A stretch of DNA of 64,000 nt from Nocardia asteroides (GTDB lineage: Bacteria; Actinomycetota; Actinomycetes; Mycobacteriales; Mycobacteriaceae), in NCBI GenBank assembly GCA_019930625.1, contig CP082844.1:6572001-6636000 (forward strand), read 5' to 3'. The translations under genes were made by a program, and so were the position numbers. Below the pieces are notes generated by a model. The model saw only the letters and a list, made by a program, of their open reading frames with translations. It was not told the DNA's origin and ran no database searches. Below are positions 42,556-51,621 of the stretch, piece by piece (positions within the stretch are counted from its first letter, which is position 1; every line of letters starts with the position of its first letter).

Positions 42556-42587
42556 TCGGAGGCCCGTGGCGCACCACGAGCCTCCGA
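42556..42587 (-). terminator. Terminator after the acyltransferase 3 gene
   Basis: A 14-bp stem with one G-T type mismatch (TCGGAGGCCCGTGG against CCACGAGCCTCCGA) and a four-base loop lies 40 bp past the stop of the leftward acyltransferase gene. In that direction the stem is followed by a T-rich stretch, the best intrinsic terminator on the left of the window. It separates the two leftward operons. Confidence 0.85.
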
Positions 42588-42626
42588 CCGGAAAATTTCC
42601 GCTGATTTCGAGAGCGATCCGAAGGT

Positions 42627-43772
42627 CTAACCGACCACCCTTTCTTCGACGCTGGGAGCTCGCCTCGGCCGAGCGAACCGACGCATAGCAGGTGCTTCCA
42701 CGAAGGTGAACAACATCCAAGCGGCGAGGATGTTCAAACAGAATAGAAGGACGATTATCAGCACGGCGACCGGCACACTGAACGTGGCGGCATCCATGAG
42801 GCGGCGGACATAGAACAAAGTGACGCCCTGACAGATATAGAAGGCGAAGGAGATCTCACCGAGCTTGACCGAGAGCCGGCTCGACAGGAACCGCGACGTC
42901 CCCTCGATGTCGGACTGGGCGGCCGATCCGATCAGCAGGGCGAGCGGAACCGCGGTCGCCAGGACGAAGCCGACGTAGAACGGCGTGTACATCGCCACCA
43001 CGTAACCCACCCCGACCGCGGCCACCGCGGCCCAGAGCGGAATCCGTATCCATCGCCCTTCCATCACGATGCGCGCCACGAACACACCGAGGAAGAATTC
43101 GAACAGACGCGACGGAGGAAAGAGGTAACCGAACCACAGCTGCAGAACGGGAATCGGCGTGAGTTCGGATTTCTCGGAGCCGGGGACGACGAAGGCCGTC
43201 AAGAGGACGATCACGGCAATGCCCGCCACCATGGCGGCGGCTCCGTGCCACAGATACTTCCTGTCGATTCGCAGCACCGCCGGTATCACGAATGGAAACA
43301 GAATATAGAACAGCAGCTCACAGGACAACGTCCACGACGGCGTGTTGACTCCTGCATTGATGTAGTTCTGTGGGAACCACGCATGGAGGAGGAAGAGATT
43401 CGGCAACCAAGCTTTCCATGGCGTGATAGCCGCGGCGAAAAGAACCATCGACGCCACCCAGAGCGTGAGGTGGTTGGGGAATATCTTGACCACTCGTCGC
43501 CGGATGAACTGCAATTTGCTCGATCCCGGTTTCCACGACCAGGTCAGGACGAAGCCGCTCAAAATGAAGAAGAAGGACACCCCGAGGAATCCCAACTTCC
43601 CTACAGCCCACGCCGCGTCGTACGCGACGTCCGGATCGGCGAAAAGATTGACCGGCTTGTAGGGAGGTATCGGCGAGTTCGGCAGCATCACGTGGAAAAC
43701 GAACACCGAGAGCGCCGCGAAGAACCGCAGTCCGGTCAGGGACGGCAGCCGTTTGCGCTTGTCGACTTCCAT
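42627..43772 (-). CDS. Acyltransferase 3 family membrane protein
   Basis: A 381-residue membrane acyltransferase with about ten hydrophobic helices. The N-terminal family pattern LTGLRFFAALSVFVFHV carries the conserved Arg and His, and FFFILSGFVLTW follows. Members O-acylate sugars, lipids or natural products at the membrane. It is the last gene of a three-gene operon, four bases after the flavoenzyme gene. Modification of the pathway product or of an envelope polymer are both possible. Confidence 0.9.
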   Translation of the reverse strand: MEVDKRKRLPSLTGLRFFAALSVFVFHVMLPNSPIPPYKPVNLFADPDVAYDAAWAVGKLGFLGVSFFFILSGFVLTWSWKPGSSKLQFIRRRVVKIFPNHLTLWVASMVLFAAAITPWKAWLPNLFLLHAWFPQNYINAGVNTPSWTLSCELLFYILFPFVIPAVLRIDRKYLWHGAAAMVAGIAVIVLLTAFVVPGSEKSELTPIPVLQLWFGYLFPPSRLFEFFLGVFVARIVMEGRWIRIPLWAAVAAVGVGYVVAMYTPFYVGFVLATAVPLALLIGSAAQSDIEGTSRFLSSRLSVKLGEISFAFYICQGVTLFYVRRLMDAATFSVPVAVLIIVLLFCLNILAAWMLFTFVEAPAMRRFARPRRAPSVEERVVG

Positions 43773-43776
43773 CGGA

Positions 43777-44955
43777 TCAGCCCAGCCCTACGACGAACGG
43801 GAACTCCGGCCTGCCGCCCATCAGGAAGGCTCCGGTGGACTGGATCACCTGGTCGTGCGCGATGATGTGCCGCGCCATCGTGTTCATGTCGCGCAGCCAG
43901 ATATCCAGCGGATCCGGCCGGTAGATCGAATCCGTACCCACCAGCTCGCACAGGCGGGAGACGATCCGCAGCGCGGCGCGGAAAGCATGGGTCCTGGCCA
44001 GCGCGGTCGCGATCCTCGTGTCCGGTGGCAATTCCGCGAAACGGTTGCCCTCCAGAGCGTCCCACAGTGCCTCCACCGTGTTGACGACGGCGCCGCGCGC
44101 GACGATGTACTCCATCTCGCACTCGCCCAGCAGGTACTGCGCACGGTAGTTGTCCGCCCATTTCTGCCCGGCCGCAGGCACTGTCTTGCCGTCCGCGAGT
44201 CCGCGGACGTAGTCCAACGCCGCGCGCGCCGTACCCAGCGGTACGCCGGGCATGATCCGGGCCAGCGCTTCGGGCTCGGCCAGCTTCCCGCTACAGCTCT
44301 TCCTTTCGCCGAACGCGAAGGAATGATGCTCGGGGACGAAGAGGTCCTCGACCGCGTAGTCGTTGCTTCCGCTGCCACGAAGACCTGTGGTGTCCCAGGT
44401 GTCGAACACGGTGACCTGATCGCGGCGCATGAAGAAGAGCCGGACGACCGGCCTGCCGTCCGCGGTCGCCTCCGGGATTCCTCCCGATGTCACGAATGCC
44501 CCGCCGATGACCAGGTCGGCATGCGTGATCGCGCTGCCGAACTTCCATCGTCCGGTCAGTCGATAACCACCGGGGGTGCGCTCGGCACGGCCGGCCGGGA
44601 AGATCAGACCCGCCGTGATCAGGTCCTGGCTCGGCATGAGCTCCGCGATCGCCTGCTCGTCGAGATATCCCGCGTAGATGCCGGTGGCGGCGCCGATCAT
44701 GGCACACCACCCGGTCGCCGTGTCGCCGTACGACAGGGCCTCGACCACTTCCAGTTGCTCGAGGGAGGTCAAGCCGGGACCGCCGATCTCCGAGCTGAAA
44801 CCCATTCGGTAGACGCCGATCTCGCGGAGTCGCTCCACGATGTCCACCGGAAGCTTGCGCTCGGCATCGATCTCGCTGCGGCGTGCCGCCAAATCGGGCG
44901 CCAGGGAACGTACCGCCTCCAGCAGGGAGGTCGCCGAAATTGTTGCTGCAGTCAT
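43777..44955 (-). CDS. Acyl-CoA-dehydrogenase-fold flavoenzyme (probable monooxygenase type)
   Basis: A 392-residue protein of the acyl-CoA dehydrogenase fold, closest in feel to the HsaA/flavin-dependent monooxygenase branch: ALSYGDTATGWCAMIGA near residue 80, YRLTGRWKFGSAITHAD near 140 and WDTTGLRGSGSNDYAV near 185. The catalytic Glu of true acyl-CoA dehydrogenases is not apparent. Such enzymes hydroxylate aromatics or amines with reduced flavin from a partner. The ATG lies 11 bp after the SDR stop. It may oxidise an intermediate of the neighbouring isonitrile pathway; that link is inferred from proximity. Confidence 0.82.
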   Translation of the reverse strand: MTAATISATSLLEAVRSLAPDLAARRSEIDAERKLPVDIVERLREIGVYRMGFSSEIGGPGLTSLEQLEVVEALSYGDTATGWCAMIGAATGIYAGYLDEQAIAELMPSQDLITAGLIFPAGRAERTPGGYRLTGRWKFGSAITHADLVIGGAFVTSGGIPEATADGRPVVRLFFMRRDQVTVFDTWDTTGLRGSGSNDYAVEDLFVPEHHSFAFGERKSCSGKLAEPEALARIMPGVPLGTARAALDYVRGLADGKTVPAAGQKWADNYRAQYLLGECEMEYIVARGAVVNTVEALWDALEGNRFAELPPDTRIATALARTHAFRAALRIVSRLCELVGTDSIYRPDPLDIWLRDMNTMARHIIAHDQVIQSTGAFLMGGRPEFPFVVGLG

Positions 44956-44966
44956 CGTTCGATTTC

Positions 44967-45782
44967 CTATGCCAGAGAGGTTTCGTGCGATTCGGACCGA
45001 TCGCGCAGGAGCAGCTCGATCGCCGAGGTGGTCTGCTCGGGTCCCAGCGCGGAGTAGCCGCCGTCCACGGTCCACTCGGCGCCGGTCACGAAGCTCGCCC
45101 TGGACGAAGCGAGAAAGGCGGCCACCTCACCGATTTCCCGGGCATCGGCCGCCCTGCCCAGCATGTGGAATCGGGAGGCCACCGCGTCGGTCCGCGCCCG
45201 GTCCCCTTCGGTGATCTCATCCATCACACGCGACCAGGTCCAGCCCGGCGAGACACTGTTGACGCGGATCCCGTCACCGGCGTATTCCAGCGCGAGACTT
45301 CGGGTCAGTTGCAGCAACCCGGCCTTGCTCACCGGGTATTGCACTCGCCCGGCCTGCGCGATCCGTCCACTGGGCGAGGTGAAGTTGACGATGGACCCTC
45401 CCGCGTCTCGCAGAGCGGATCGCGCCTGTCCGCACAACATCGCCGTACCGACGACATTGGTGTTCAGCACCTCCAGCCACTGTGCCCGTATGTCCGCGGT
45501 GGAGCCGTCGTCGCCGTAGACGCAGGCGATGTTGACCAGAGCGTCTATCCGGCCGTGCCGGTCGACCGCGGTCGCGACGAACGACCTGATGGACGAATCG
45601 CTGCGGAGATCGATCGGCACGAAGACGGCGCGATCGCCGATACCGGCGGCCGTCCCCTTCCCGCCGTCCGCATCGATGTCTCCCAGCACAACATTCGCGG
45701 AATACCCGGCGAAGACCCGAGCGACCTCCGCGCCGATTATGGTTGCCGCACCGGTTACGAGTACCGTCTTACCTTCGAACAA
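44967..45782 (-). CDS. SDR-family oxidoreductase
   Basis: A 271-residue classical SDR. The cofactor loop TGAATIIG (10-17) is followed by GDIDAD at the end of strand 2, suggesting NAD(H). The active site is intact: Ser in NFTSPSGR, then YPVSK with Tyr149 and Lys153, and PGW after the catalytic region. The TTG start has GGGGAG six bases upstream. It is the first gene of the operon with the flavoenzyme and acyltransferase, divergent from the antiporter gene. It should reduce a carbonyl or oxidise an alcohol in the pathway. Confidence 0.92.
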   Translation of the reverse strand: MFEGKTVLVTGAATIIGAEVARVFAGYSANVVLGDIDADGGKGTAAGIGDRAVFVPIDLRSDSSIRSFVATAVDRHGRIDALVNIACVYGDDGSTADIRAQWLEVLNTNVVGTAMLCGQARSALRDAGGSIVNFTSPSGRIAQAGRVQYPVSKAGLLQLTRSLALEYAGDGIRVNSVSPGWTWSRVMDEITEGDRARTDAVASRFHMLGRAADAREIGEVAAFLASSRASFVTGAEWTVDGGYSALGPEQTTSAIELLLRDRSESHETSLA

Positions 45783-46092
45783 CGTCGACTCCCCTCAGCT
45801 GCGCCCTCCGACTGGCTCCAGCCATAGATCGAAGTATTCACAACCAAAAGAGCGACCAGCCAGTCCGATTCGCGACAGACATGCACTCCTTTGCGCCACA
45901 CGCTCCGGACCCCGTACCGAACGTGGCGTAGGTCACTCTCCCCCCTCATTCGCCGCGCGGTTGCGATATCGTCTCGATGCAGGTAGTCCGTCTTTCGGGG
46001 GTTTCCGCACCGCGGTTCGACGTACGGACAGACCGCCTGCGAGGGTCGAATCCGACCTCGCGATCTCCTCAATGCCGAACGGAGTCGAGGCG
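45783..46092. other. Divergent promoter region (SDR operon / antiporter operon)
   Basis: About 310 bp between the leftward SDR and the rightward antiporter; both promoters must lie here. I see no clear repeat or RNA element, and open frames crossing it lack ribosome binding sites. Confidence 0.45.
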
Positions 46093-47361
46093 TTGCCGAG
46101 CAACCAAATGATCTTGTTATTGCTGGACCTCGTACTCATCGTGGCCGCGGCCCGGCTGCTGGGATGGCTGGCCGAGAAATGCGGCCAACCCCCGGTTATC
46201 GGCGAGATCGTGGCAGGAATACTCGCGGGGCCGACGATCCTCGGCGCGGAGCTGTCCGCAGCGGTGTTTCCGCACGACATCCGGTCGTATCTCACGGCTT
46301 TCGCCAATGTCGGCGTGATGATCTTCATGTTCTCGGCAGGCCTCGAGATGGATCTCCGGTCGCTCGCCGGTCGCAGGCGGTCGGTCACCGCTGTGGCGGT
46401 TTCGGCCTACGTCGTTCCCTTCGCGCTCGGTTCCGCGATCGCGATCTGGGCGCTGGCACGGCACGGTGAAGGAAATCGGCTGACATTCGCCCTCTTCATC
46501 GGGTGCGCGTTGGCCGTGACGGCGTTTCCGGTGCTGGCCCGCATCCTGCACGACCGCGGGCTGCTGGGCACCCGCCTGGGCCAGTCGGCGATGACCAGCG
46601 CCGCATTCGACGACGTACTCGCCTGGTGCGTTCTGGCGGTAGTCATCGGTATCGCGCAGCCCGACCTCGATCACCAGTGGCGGATACTACTGTTCATCCC
46701 GCTGGTCATGGTGTTGTGGTGGGCGGTGCGTCCGGCGCTGTGCCGTATCGCCCGCAGCGGGTCCGAGAAGAACACCGGCAACATGGTATTCATCGGCGTC
46801 GCGGGCGCTCTGCTATTGGGAGCCACCACCGAGTGGCTGGGCCTGCACCTGATCTTCGGCGCGTTCCTGTTCGGTGTGGTCTTCCCCCGGCCGCTGCGCA
46901 CGGCCGTCGAGGACGGCGCCCGACTGCTGAGCAGTATCTTCCTGCCTGCTTTCTTCGTGGTCGCCGGCCTGCAAGTGGATCTCGGCGCGCTCGACCGCGC
47001 GGGCGTCGTCGAGTTCGTCGCGATCATGTTCGCCGCCCTCGTTGGCAAGCTGGGCGGCACCTACGTGGCGGCCCGCTGCGGCGGAATCGACCGGGTGGAG
47101 TCCGCGGCCCTCGCCGCGCTGATGAACACCCGGGGGCTGACGGAGCTGGTGATCCTGAACATCGGACTGACGATCGGCGTCATCGGCCAGCAGTTGTACT
47201 CGCTGCTGGTCATCATGGCCTTGGTCACCACCGCGATGACGGCACCGTTGCTGAGAATCTGCGGCGTCACCCGCGCGGTGCGGCACGGTGACCCACCGTC
47301 GGCTACAAAAGAGCCGGAACAGGAGGTCGACGCCGCCGCGCAGACCGAGGCTCGAGCATGA
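46093..47361 (+). CDS. Cation:proton antiporter, CPA2/Kef type
   Basis: A 422-residue membrane antiporter with about 12 helices. Characteristic segments are GQPPVIGEIVAGILAGP in the second helix region, FMFSAGLEMDL, the AFDDVLAWCVLA helix with paired Asp, and MNTRGLTELVILNIGL. It should exchange Na+ or K+ for H+. I use the TTG with GGAG eight bases upstream; an ATG at 46072 adds seven codons without a clear site. It overlaps the following HAD phosphatase by four bases. Divergence from the SDR operon does not by itself tie it to that pathway. Confidence 0.9.
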   Translation: MPSNQMILLLLDLVLIVAAARLLGWLAEKCGQPPVIGEIVAGILAGPTILGAELSAAVFPHDIRSYLTAFANVGVMIFMFSAGLEMDLRSLAGRRRSVTAVAVSAYVVPFALGSAIAIWALARHGEGNRLTFALFIGCALAVTAFPVLARILHDRGLLGTRLGQSAMTSAAFDDVLAWCVLAVVIGIAQPDLDHQWRILLFIPLVMVLWWAVRPALCRIARSGSEKNTGNMVFIGVAGALLLGATTEWLGLHLIFGAFLFGVVFPRPLRTAVEDGARLLSSIFLPAFFVVAGLQVDLGALDRAGVVEFVAIMFAALVGKLGGTYVAARCGGIDRVESAALAALMNTRGLTELVILNIGLTIGVIGQQLYSLLVIMALVTTAMTAPLLRICGVTRAVRHGDPPSATKEPEQEVDAAAQTEARA

Positions 47362-48065
47362 CGCCGCCCAGAGAGCCGGACCCGGGATCCTTCCCCGCGC
47401 CGGAGCTGATCGATCGAAAGGTCGCTGTCCCAGCTGTTTTCGTCGACGTCGATGAAACGCTGGTCCGGAGCGTAACCTTCCTGTCCCTGTTCGTCTTCGA
47501 CGCGCGGCGCCGGGGGCACGGCGCCGAAGCCGACGCCGTGCTTCGAGAGTTCCGGACGCTTCGTGCGGCAGGCATGAGCCGCGGCGAATCACATCGGTGG
47601 TTCTATCGGCACTGGGCCGGCCGTGACACCGCCGACCTGCGGCGTACCGGAAGAGACTGGTTCGCCTCCAGTTCCGCGGACCCGGCTTTCTTCAATGCCG
47701 CCGTGCGGCGACGACTGGACGAGCTCTCCCGCACCGGCAGTCGCATCGTGCTGGTCTCCGGCTCGATCGCCCCGGCGCTGGAACCGATCGCCGAAGCCGT
47801 TGGCGCGGCAACGGTTCTGTGCACGAAGATGGAGACGGCCGCCGGAAAGTACACCGGCGACGTCCTCGCGACGATGGTCGGTACCGACAAGTCCGCCGCC
47901 CTGCTGCGGTATGCCGAACAAGCGGCCATCGATCCCAAGGCGTGCATGGCCTTCGGCGATCATCATTCCGATGTCGCGATGTTCGAGCTGGTGGGTCATC
48001 CGGTCGTCGTCGGCGACACCGACCCACGACTGCGCGATTATCCCGCGCAACGGCTTCCCGGCTAG
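47358..48065 (+). CDS. HAD-IB family phosphatase
   Basis: A 235-residue HAD hydrolase. Motif I is FVDVDETLV (nucleophile Asp30, Asp32), motif II is LVSGS, and motif IV is GDHHSDVAMF. The helical cap between motifs I and II is of the subclass IB (SerB-like) type. It acts on a small phosphorylated compound. The ATGA overlap with the antiporter gene indicates coupling, an uncommon pairing whose purpose is unclear. Confidence 0.9.
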   Translation: MTPPREPDPGSFPAPELIDRKVAVPAVFVDVDETLVRSVTFLSLFVFDARRRGHGAEADAVLREFRTLRAAGMSRGESHRWFYRHWAGRDTADLRRTGRDWFASSSADPAFFNAAVRRRLDELSRTGSRIVLVSGSIAPALEPIAEAVGAATVLCTKMETAAGKYTGDVLATMVGTDKSAALLRYAEQAAIDPKACMAFGDHHSDVAMFELVGHPVVVGDTDPRLRDYPAQRLPG

Positions 48066-48106
48066 GGCCCGAGCCCCCGGCCGAGCAGTTCCCGGAGGCG
48101 CGCCGT

Positions 48107-49057
48107 TCAGTTCCCGACCGTGAACATGCGCCGGTACTGGCCGGGGCTGACGCCCAGATGACGTTTGAACACCGCCCGGGTGTTGGCAGGGTTGCCGAGG
48201 CCGACGCGGTAGCCGATCTGATCGACCGGGAGGCCGGTGGTCTCGAGCAGCTCTCGAGCCTGATTCAGGCGCGCGCTGGTGATCCACACATGCGTGGAGG
48301 TTCCGGTTTCTTCGCGAAAGCGCCGGATGAAGCTACGGCGCGAGAGATTGGAACGCCTGGCGAGGTCCTCGATCGAATGCCTGCGATCGAGGTTCGCGAG
48401 AATCCACGCGCGTGTCTCGGCGAGCACGCCGGAGGAGGTCTGCGGCGAGAACTGCCGGGTGTACTGCGCTTGGCCGCCCTCACGGACCGGCGGCGCCACC
48501 AGGTCGCGGGCACGTTCGTTCGCGGCCGCCGCGCCGACGTCCTTGCGCACCACGTGCAGGCAGAGATCGATTCCGCTGGTGACCCCCGCGGAGGTCATCA
48601 CGTCGCCATCATCGACGAACAATCGATCGGAATGAACGTCGATGTCGGGGTATCGGCGCTGAAGCAACGGCGCGGCGCGCCAGTGCGTCGTAGCGGGCCG
48701 GCCGGCCAGCAGGCCCGCCGCGGCGAGCGCGAAAGTGCCGGTACAGATCGACAACATTCGCGCACCCCGTGCGTGGGCGTCGCGAAGCGATCGGATCACG
48801 GGGTCCGGCAGTGGCTGCTCGTAGGTGGAATAGCCGGGCATTATCACCGTATCGGCATGGCGGAGAGCCTCCAGCCCGGCCGTCGCCACACACGACAGCC
48901 CAGGAATCGAGGTCGGCACGGTCGGCGATGCCGCGCACACTTCGAGGCGATAGTGGGGGTCGGAACCGAACACGTCGATCGGAATCGCGGCGTCCAGAAC
49001 CACTACTTCGTCGGGAATGACGACCGTCACACGACGCGTTCCCCCATCCGGTTGCAT
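48107..49057 (-). CDS. AraC-family regulator with DJ-1/PfpI domain (GlxA type)
   Basis: A 316-residue GlxA-type regulator, the second in the window. The DJ-1/PfpI-like domain contains SICTGTFALAAAGLL and RPATTHWRA. The AraC domain contains LARRSNLSRRSFIRRFREET and IGYRVGLGNPANTRAVFKRHLGV split around the second helix-turn-helix. It converges with the HAD gene and diverges from the lone ketosynthase gene across about 105 bp, so that gene is a plausible target. The ATG at MQPDGG is chosen because upstream residues run into the ketosynthase region. Confidence 0.9.
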   Translation of the reverse strand: MQPDGGTRRVTVVIPDEVVVLDAAIPIDVFGSDPHYRLEVCAASPTVPTSIPGLSCVATAGLEALRHADTVIMPGYSTYEQPLPDPVIRSLRDAHARGARMLSICTGTFALAAAGLLAGRPATTHWRAAPLLQRRYPDIDVHSDRLFVDDGDVMTSAGVTSGIDLCLHVVRKDVGAAAANERARDLVAPPVREGGQAQYTRQFSPQTSSGVLAETRAWILANLDRRHSIEDLARRSNLSRRSFIRRFREETGTSTHVWITSARLNQARELLETTGLPVDQIGYRVGLGNPANTRAVFKRHLGVSPGQYRRMFTVGN

Positions 49058-49163
49058 GGCCCGATCGTAGCGGTGATCGGCACTCGGGCTACTACCCCGC
49101 GGTTCCGGCACGCGCATAGCCTCGCTGGAGCATCTGAGCCGACGAGCCGAAAGAAGGGGTTTG

Positions 49164-50423
49164 ATGTCCGATTTGGCGGACTTCTCTACCAGCAACGGAG
49201 GATTCCGGGGTGTGGTCGTGACTGCTATCGAGATGTCGACCGCTGTCGGCGCCGACACCGACGCCACCTGGAAAGGACTCCTCGCCGGCGAAACCGGGAT
49301 CGCCAAGGTACAAGACCCCGACTTCGAGCGCTTCAAGGTTCCCGTCGACATCGGCGGCCAGTTCAAACTGGATCCGACCGACGAACTCAGCCGCGTCCAG
49401 AAGCGACGCATGTCGTATGTCCAGCAGATCGCCTACGTCATGGGCAACCGGATCTGGGACACCGCGGGCCGGCCGGAAGTCGATCTCGATCGACTGGGCG
49501 TCTGCATCGGCACCGGCCTCGGTGGCGCCGACACGATCATCGAGTCCAACGACCAGATGCGAGAGGCGGGCTACCGCAAAGTGTCCCCGTTCGCGGTGCC
49601 CATGGCCATGCCCAATGGCGCCGCGGCGGTGGTCGGGCTGGAACTCGGCGCGCGAGCCAGCGTGATCACGCCCGTCTCCGCGTGTGCTTCCGGATGCGAG
49701 GCGCTGGTGCACGCGTGGCGTTCGATCATCCTGGGCGAAGCCGACATCGTCGTGGCGGGGGGCGTGGAGGGCCGGATCAATCCGCTCGCGGTGGCCGGGT
49801 TCTCGATGATGCGGGCGCTGAGCACACGGATCGATGAACCCGAGCGCGCGTCACGCCCGTTCGATCGGGACCGAGACGGTTTCGTCTTCGGCGAGGCCGC
49901 GGCCCTGTTCGTGCTGGAGTCGGAGGACCACGCACGGGCTCGGGGGGCGAAACCGCTGGCTCGCCTGATGGGCGCGGGCCTCACCGCCGACGGGTACCAC
50001 ATGGTTCTCCCGCACCCGGACGGCGCGGGAAACATTCGAGCCATGCGTCGTGCGCTCGAAACGGCGGGGGTGAGCGCTTCCGACATCGATCACGTCAACG
50101 CCCATGCGACAGCCACTCCCTTCGGCGACCTAGCGGAGGCCAGGGGAATCCGAGAGGCGGTGGGCGACCACGCATCGGTCTACGCGCCCAAATCCGCTCT
50201 GGGCCACTCGGTGGGCGCGGTGGGCGCGGTGGAAGCCGCCCTGACCGTGCTCAGCGTGCGGGACGGCGTGGTGCCGCCCACGTTGAATCTCGACAATCAA
50301 GATCCCGAGATCGATCTCGATATCGTCCACGGCAGCGCCCGGACTCAGAAGATCGAGTACGCGCTGAACAACTCGTACGGTTTCGGTGGCCACAACGCGG
50401 CCGTCGTGTTCGGCCGCTGCTGA
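49164..50423 (+). CDS. Beta-ketoacyl-ACP synthase, KasA/FabF type
   Basis: A 419-residue condensing enzyme. The active site is complete: Cys174 in SACASG, His314 in [11 protein letters not shown], Lys343 and His348 in [12 protein letters not shown]. The wording of these motifs is that of mycolic-acid-type KasA/KasB ketosynthases. It stands alone, without ACP or malonyltransferase genes, in contrast to housekeeping kasA-kasB operons. It may be an accessory elongating enzyme or serve one of the nearby pathways. The ATG is chosen over the adjacent TTG because of the AAGGGG spacing. Confidence 0.9.
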   Translation: MSDLADFSTSNGGFRGVVVTAIEMSTAVGADTDATWKGLLAGETGIAKVQDPDFERFKVPVDIGGQFKLDPTDELSRVQKRRMSYVQQIAYVMGNRIWDTAGRPEVDLDRLGVCIGTGLGGADTIIESNDQMREAGYRKVSPFAVPMAMPNGAAAVVGLELGARASVITPVSACASGCEALVHAWRSIILGEADIVVAGGVEGRINPLAVAGFSMMRALSTRIDEPERASRPFDRDRDGFVFGEAAALFVLESEDHARARGAKPLARLMGAGLTADGYHMVLPHPDGAGNIRAMRRALETAGVSASDIDHVNAHATATPFGDLAEARGIREAVGDHASVYAPKSALGHSVGAVGAVEAALTVLSVRDGVVPPTLNLDNQDPEIDLDIVHGSARTQKIEYALNNSYGFGGHNAAVVFGRC

Positions 50424-50441
50424 CGGAGTCGTTGCGTGCGG

Positions 50442-50849
50442 TCACCCGTAACGGGCTTGTCCGTCGGCATCCGCTGTGCCGGTTCGATCGGGCTCGGCGC
50501 CGCGGCGTGCTCGTTTTCCGCGAGCGATCTCCGTCGCGAGAGCGTCGAGCGGTTGGGCGAACCGATGTAGCGGGTCCGTCAGCCCGGTCAGCCAGGCCCG
50601 GGCGGCGTCGACGCCCGCGGGGTCGAGGGTGTACAGCCGTCGAGTGCCCTCGGCGCGGACGTGCACCAGCCCGGCATCGCGCAGCACCTTGAGATGTTGT
50701 GAGACGCCGGGCTGGGAAATCGGCGTGTGCTCTCGCACGGCCGCGACCAGCGCACCCGCGGGCTGCTCGCCCGCCGCCACCACTTCGAGGATGAACCGGC
50801 GAACCGGGTCACCCAGTGCCTCGAAGATCTTCGCCGGAGACCTGTCCAT
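50442..50849 (-). CDS. ArsR-family transcriptional regulator
   Basis: A 135-residue ArsR-type winged helix protein: ALGDPVRRFILEVV near the start, then ISQPGVSQHLKVLRDAGLV as recognition helix region and RAEGTRRLYTLD as wing. There is no obvious metal-binding Cys cluster. The ATG overlaps the stop of the SRPBCC gene by one base (TGATG). An ArsR gene coupled to an AHSA1/SRPBCC gene is a common actinobacterial pair. Confidence 0.92.
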   Translation of the reverse strand: MDRSPAKIFEALGDPVRRFILEVVAAGEQPAGALVAAVREHTPISQPGVSQHLKVLRDAGLVHVRAEGTRRLYTLDPAGVDAARAWLTGLTDPLHRFAQPLDALATEIARGKRARRGAEPDRTGTADADGQARYG

Positions 50850-51505
50850 CAAACCTGAGAGCCGCCTTCCGAGGCGCCGGTATAGAACGCGACGGTTCGC
50901 AGCGCCGCCGCGTTCGCGGCAGCCGGGTCGTCACCGCCGCCCACTGCGGCCTCTGCCCAGCCGAGAGCCGCCGTGCGGATGAAGGCCGCTCCCTCGGGCG
51001 TCGTCGGAAACGCCATGGCCTCGGCCTGGTCCACCGGAACTCCGCTCGACAAGTGCAGCCCCAGTCCCATCAGGCCGAGATCCCACCCGACGCCTACAGC
51101 ACCCGGTCCGTACTGCGACCAGAACTCGGGATCGACCGGAGCCTCGTGTACCAACTCCAACTCGGTGCCGTCTCCGGAAGGCGTGAGATCCACCGTCAGC
51201 CAGGAGATCTGCGGCCCCATCTCCCATGTCACGGCGAACCGCCTCGGCGCATCGCACTGTTCGACGACACCGTTGGCATTGCCCTCGAGCTGATAGCGGC
51301 CGCCGACCCGCAGGTCACCGCTGACGGGCAGGAACCAGCGTGGGATCCGCTCGATGTCGGTGAGGGCGTCCCAGAGATCCGCCTGATCGGTCGGATACGT
51401 GCGCCGGGCGACAGCGATCCTGGTCGGCGTGCCGTCGCGAGATCCGGTGCGGACCTCACGGGTCACGAGCCCGGCGATGGCGGCGGGATCGGTCAGCAGT
51501 GGCAT
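50849..51505 (-). CDS. SRPBCC (AHSA1-like) protein
   Basis: A 218-residue START/AHSA1-like protein with the family pattern RTYPTDQADLWDALTDIERIPRWF split after the helix, then a GGRYQLEGNANG strand pair and LVHEAPVD. Members bind small hydrophobic ligands. A strong GGAGG precedes the ATG. It is the first gene of the operon with the ArsR regulator, behind an ArsR-like inverted repeat, so expression is probably autorepressed. Confidence 0.88.
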   Translation of the reverse strand: MPLLTDPAAIAGLVTREVRTGSRDGTPTRIAVARRTYPTDQADLWDALTDIERIPRWFLPVSGDLRVGGRYQLEGNANGVVEQCDAPRRFAVTWEMGPQISWLTVDLTPSGDGTELELVHEAPVDPEFWSQYGPGAVGVGWDLGLMGLGLHLSSGVPVDQAEAMAFPTTPEGAAFIRTAALGWAEAAVGGGDDPAAANAAALRTVAFYTGASEGGSQV

Positions 51506-51518
51506 GGCATCCTCCTTG

Positions 51519-51534
51519 ATAAGCCTTGACTTAT
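51519..51534. promoter_or_regulatory. ArsR-type operator upstream of the SRPBCC-ArsR operon
   Basis: Arms ATAAG and CTTAT separated by six bases, directly upstream of the ribosome binding site of the SRPBCC gene and next to a TAATAT stretch that could be a -10 region. Size and position fit an ArsR-family site. Confidence 0.55.
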
Positions 51535-51621
51535 ATTAGGCTCCGATGCGGCGAACGCAATACCCCGGAGCCCTTCCGGCATCGGCGCGCGTACGACCGG
51601 AACACATGCCCACCGAGCACT

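Noticed and set aside
44967..45782. The SDR gene as a RedK equivalent completing 2-alkylpyrrole synthesis
   Set aside because: It is a generic classical SDR in a separate operon about 13 kb from the RedL-like genes; nothing in its sequence supports that assignment.
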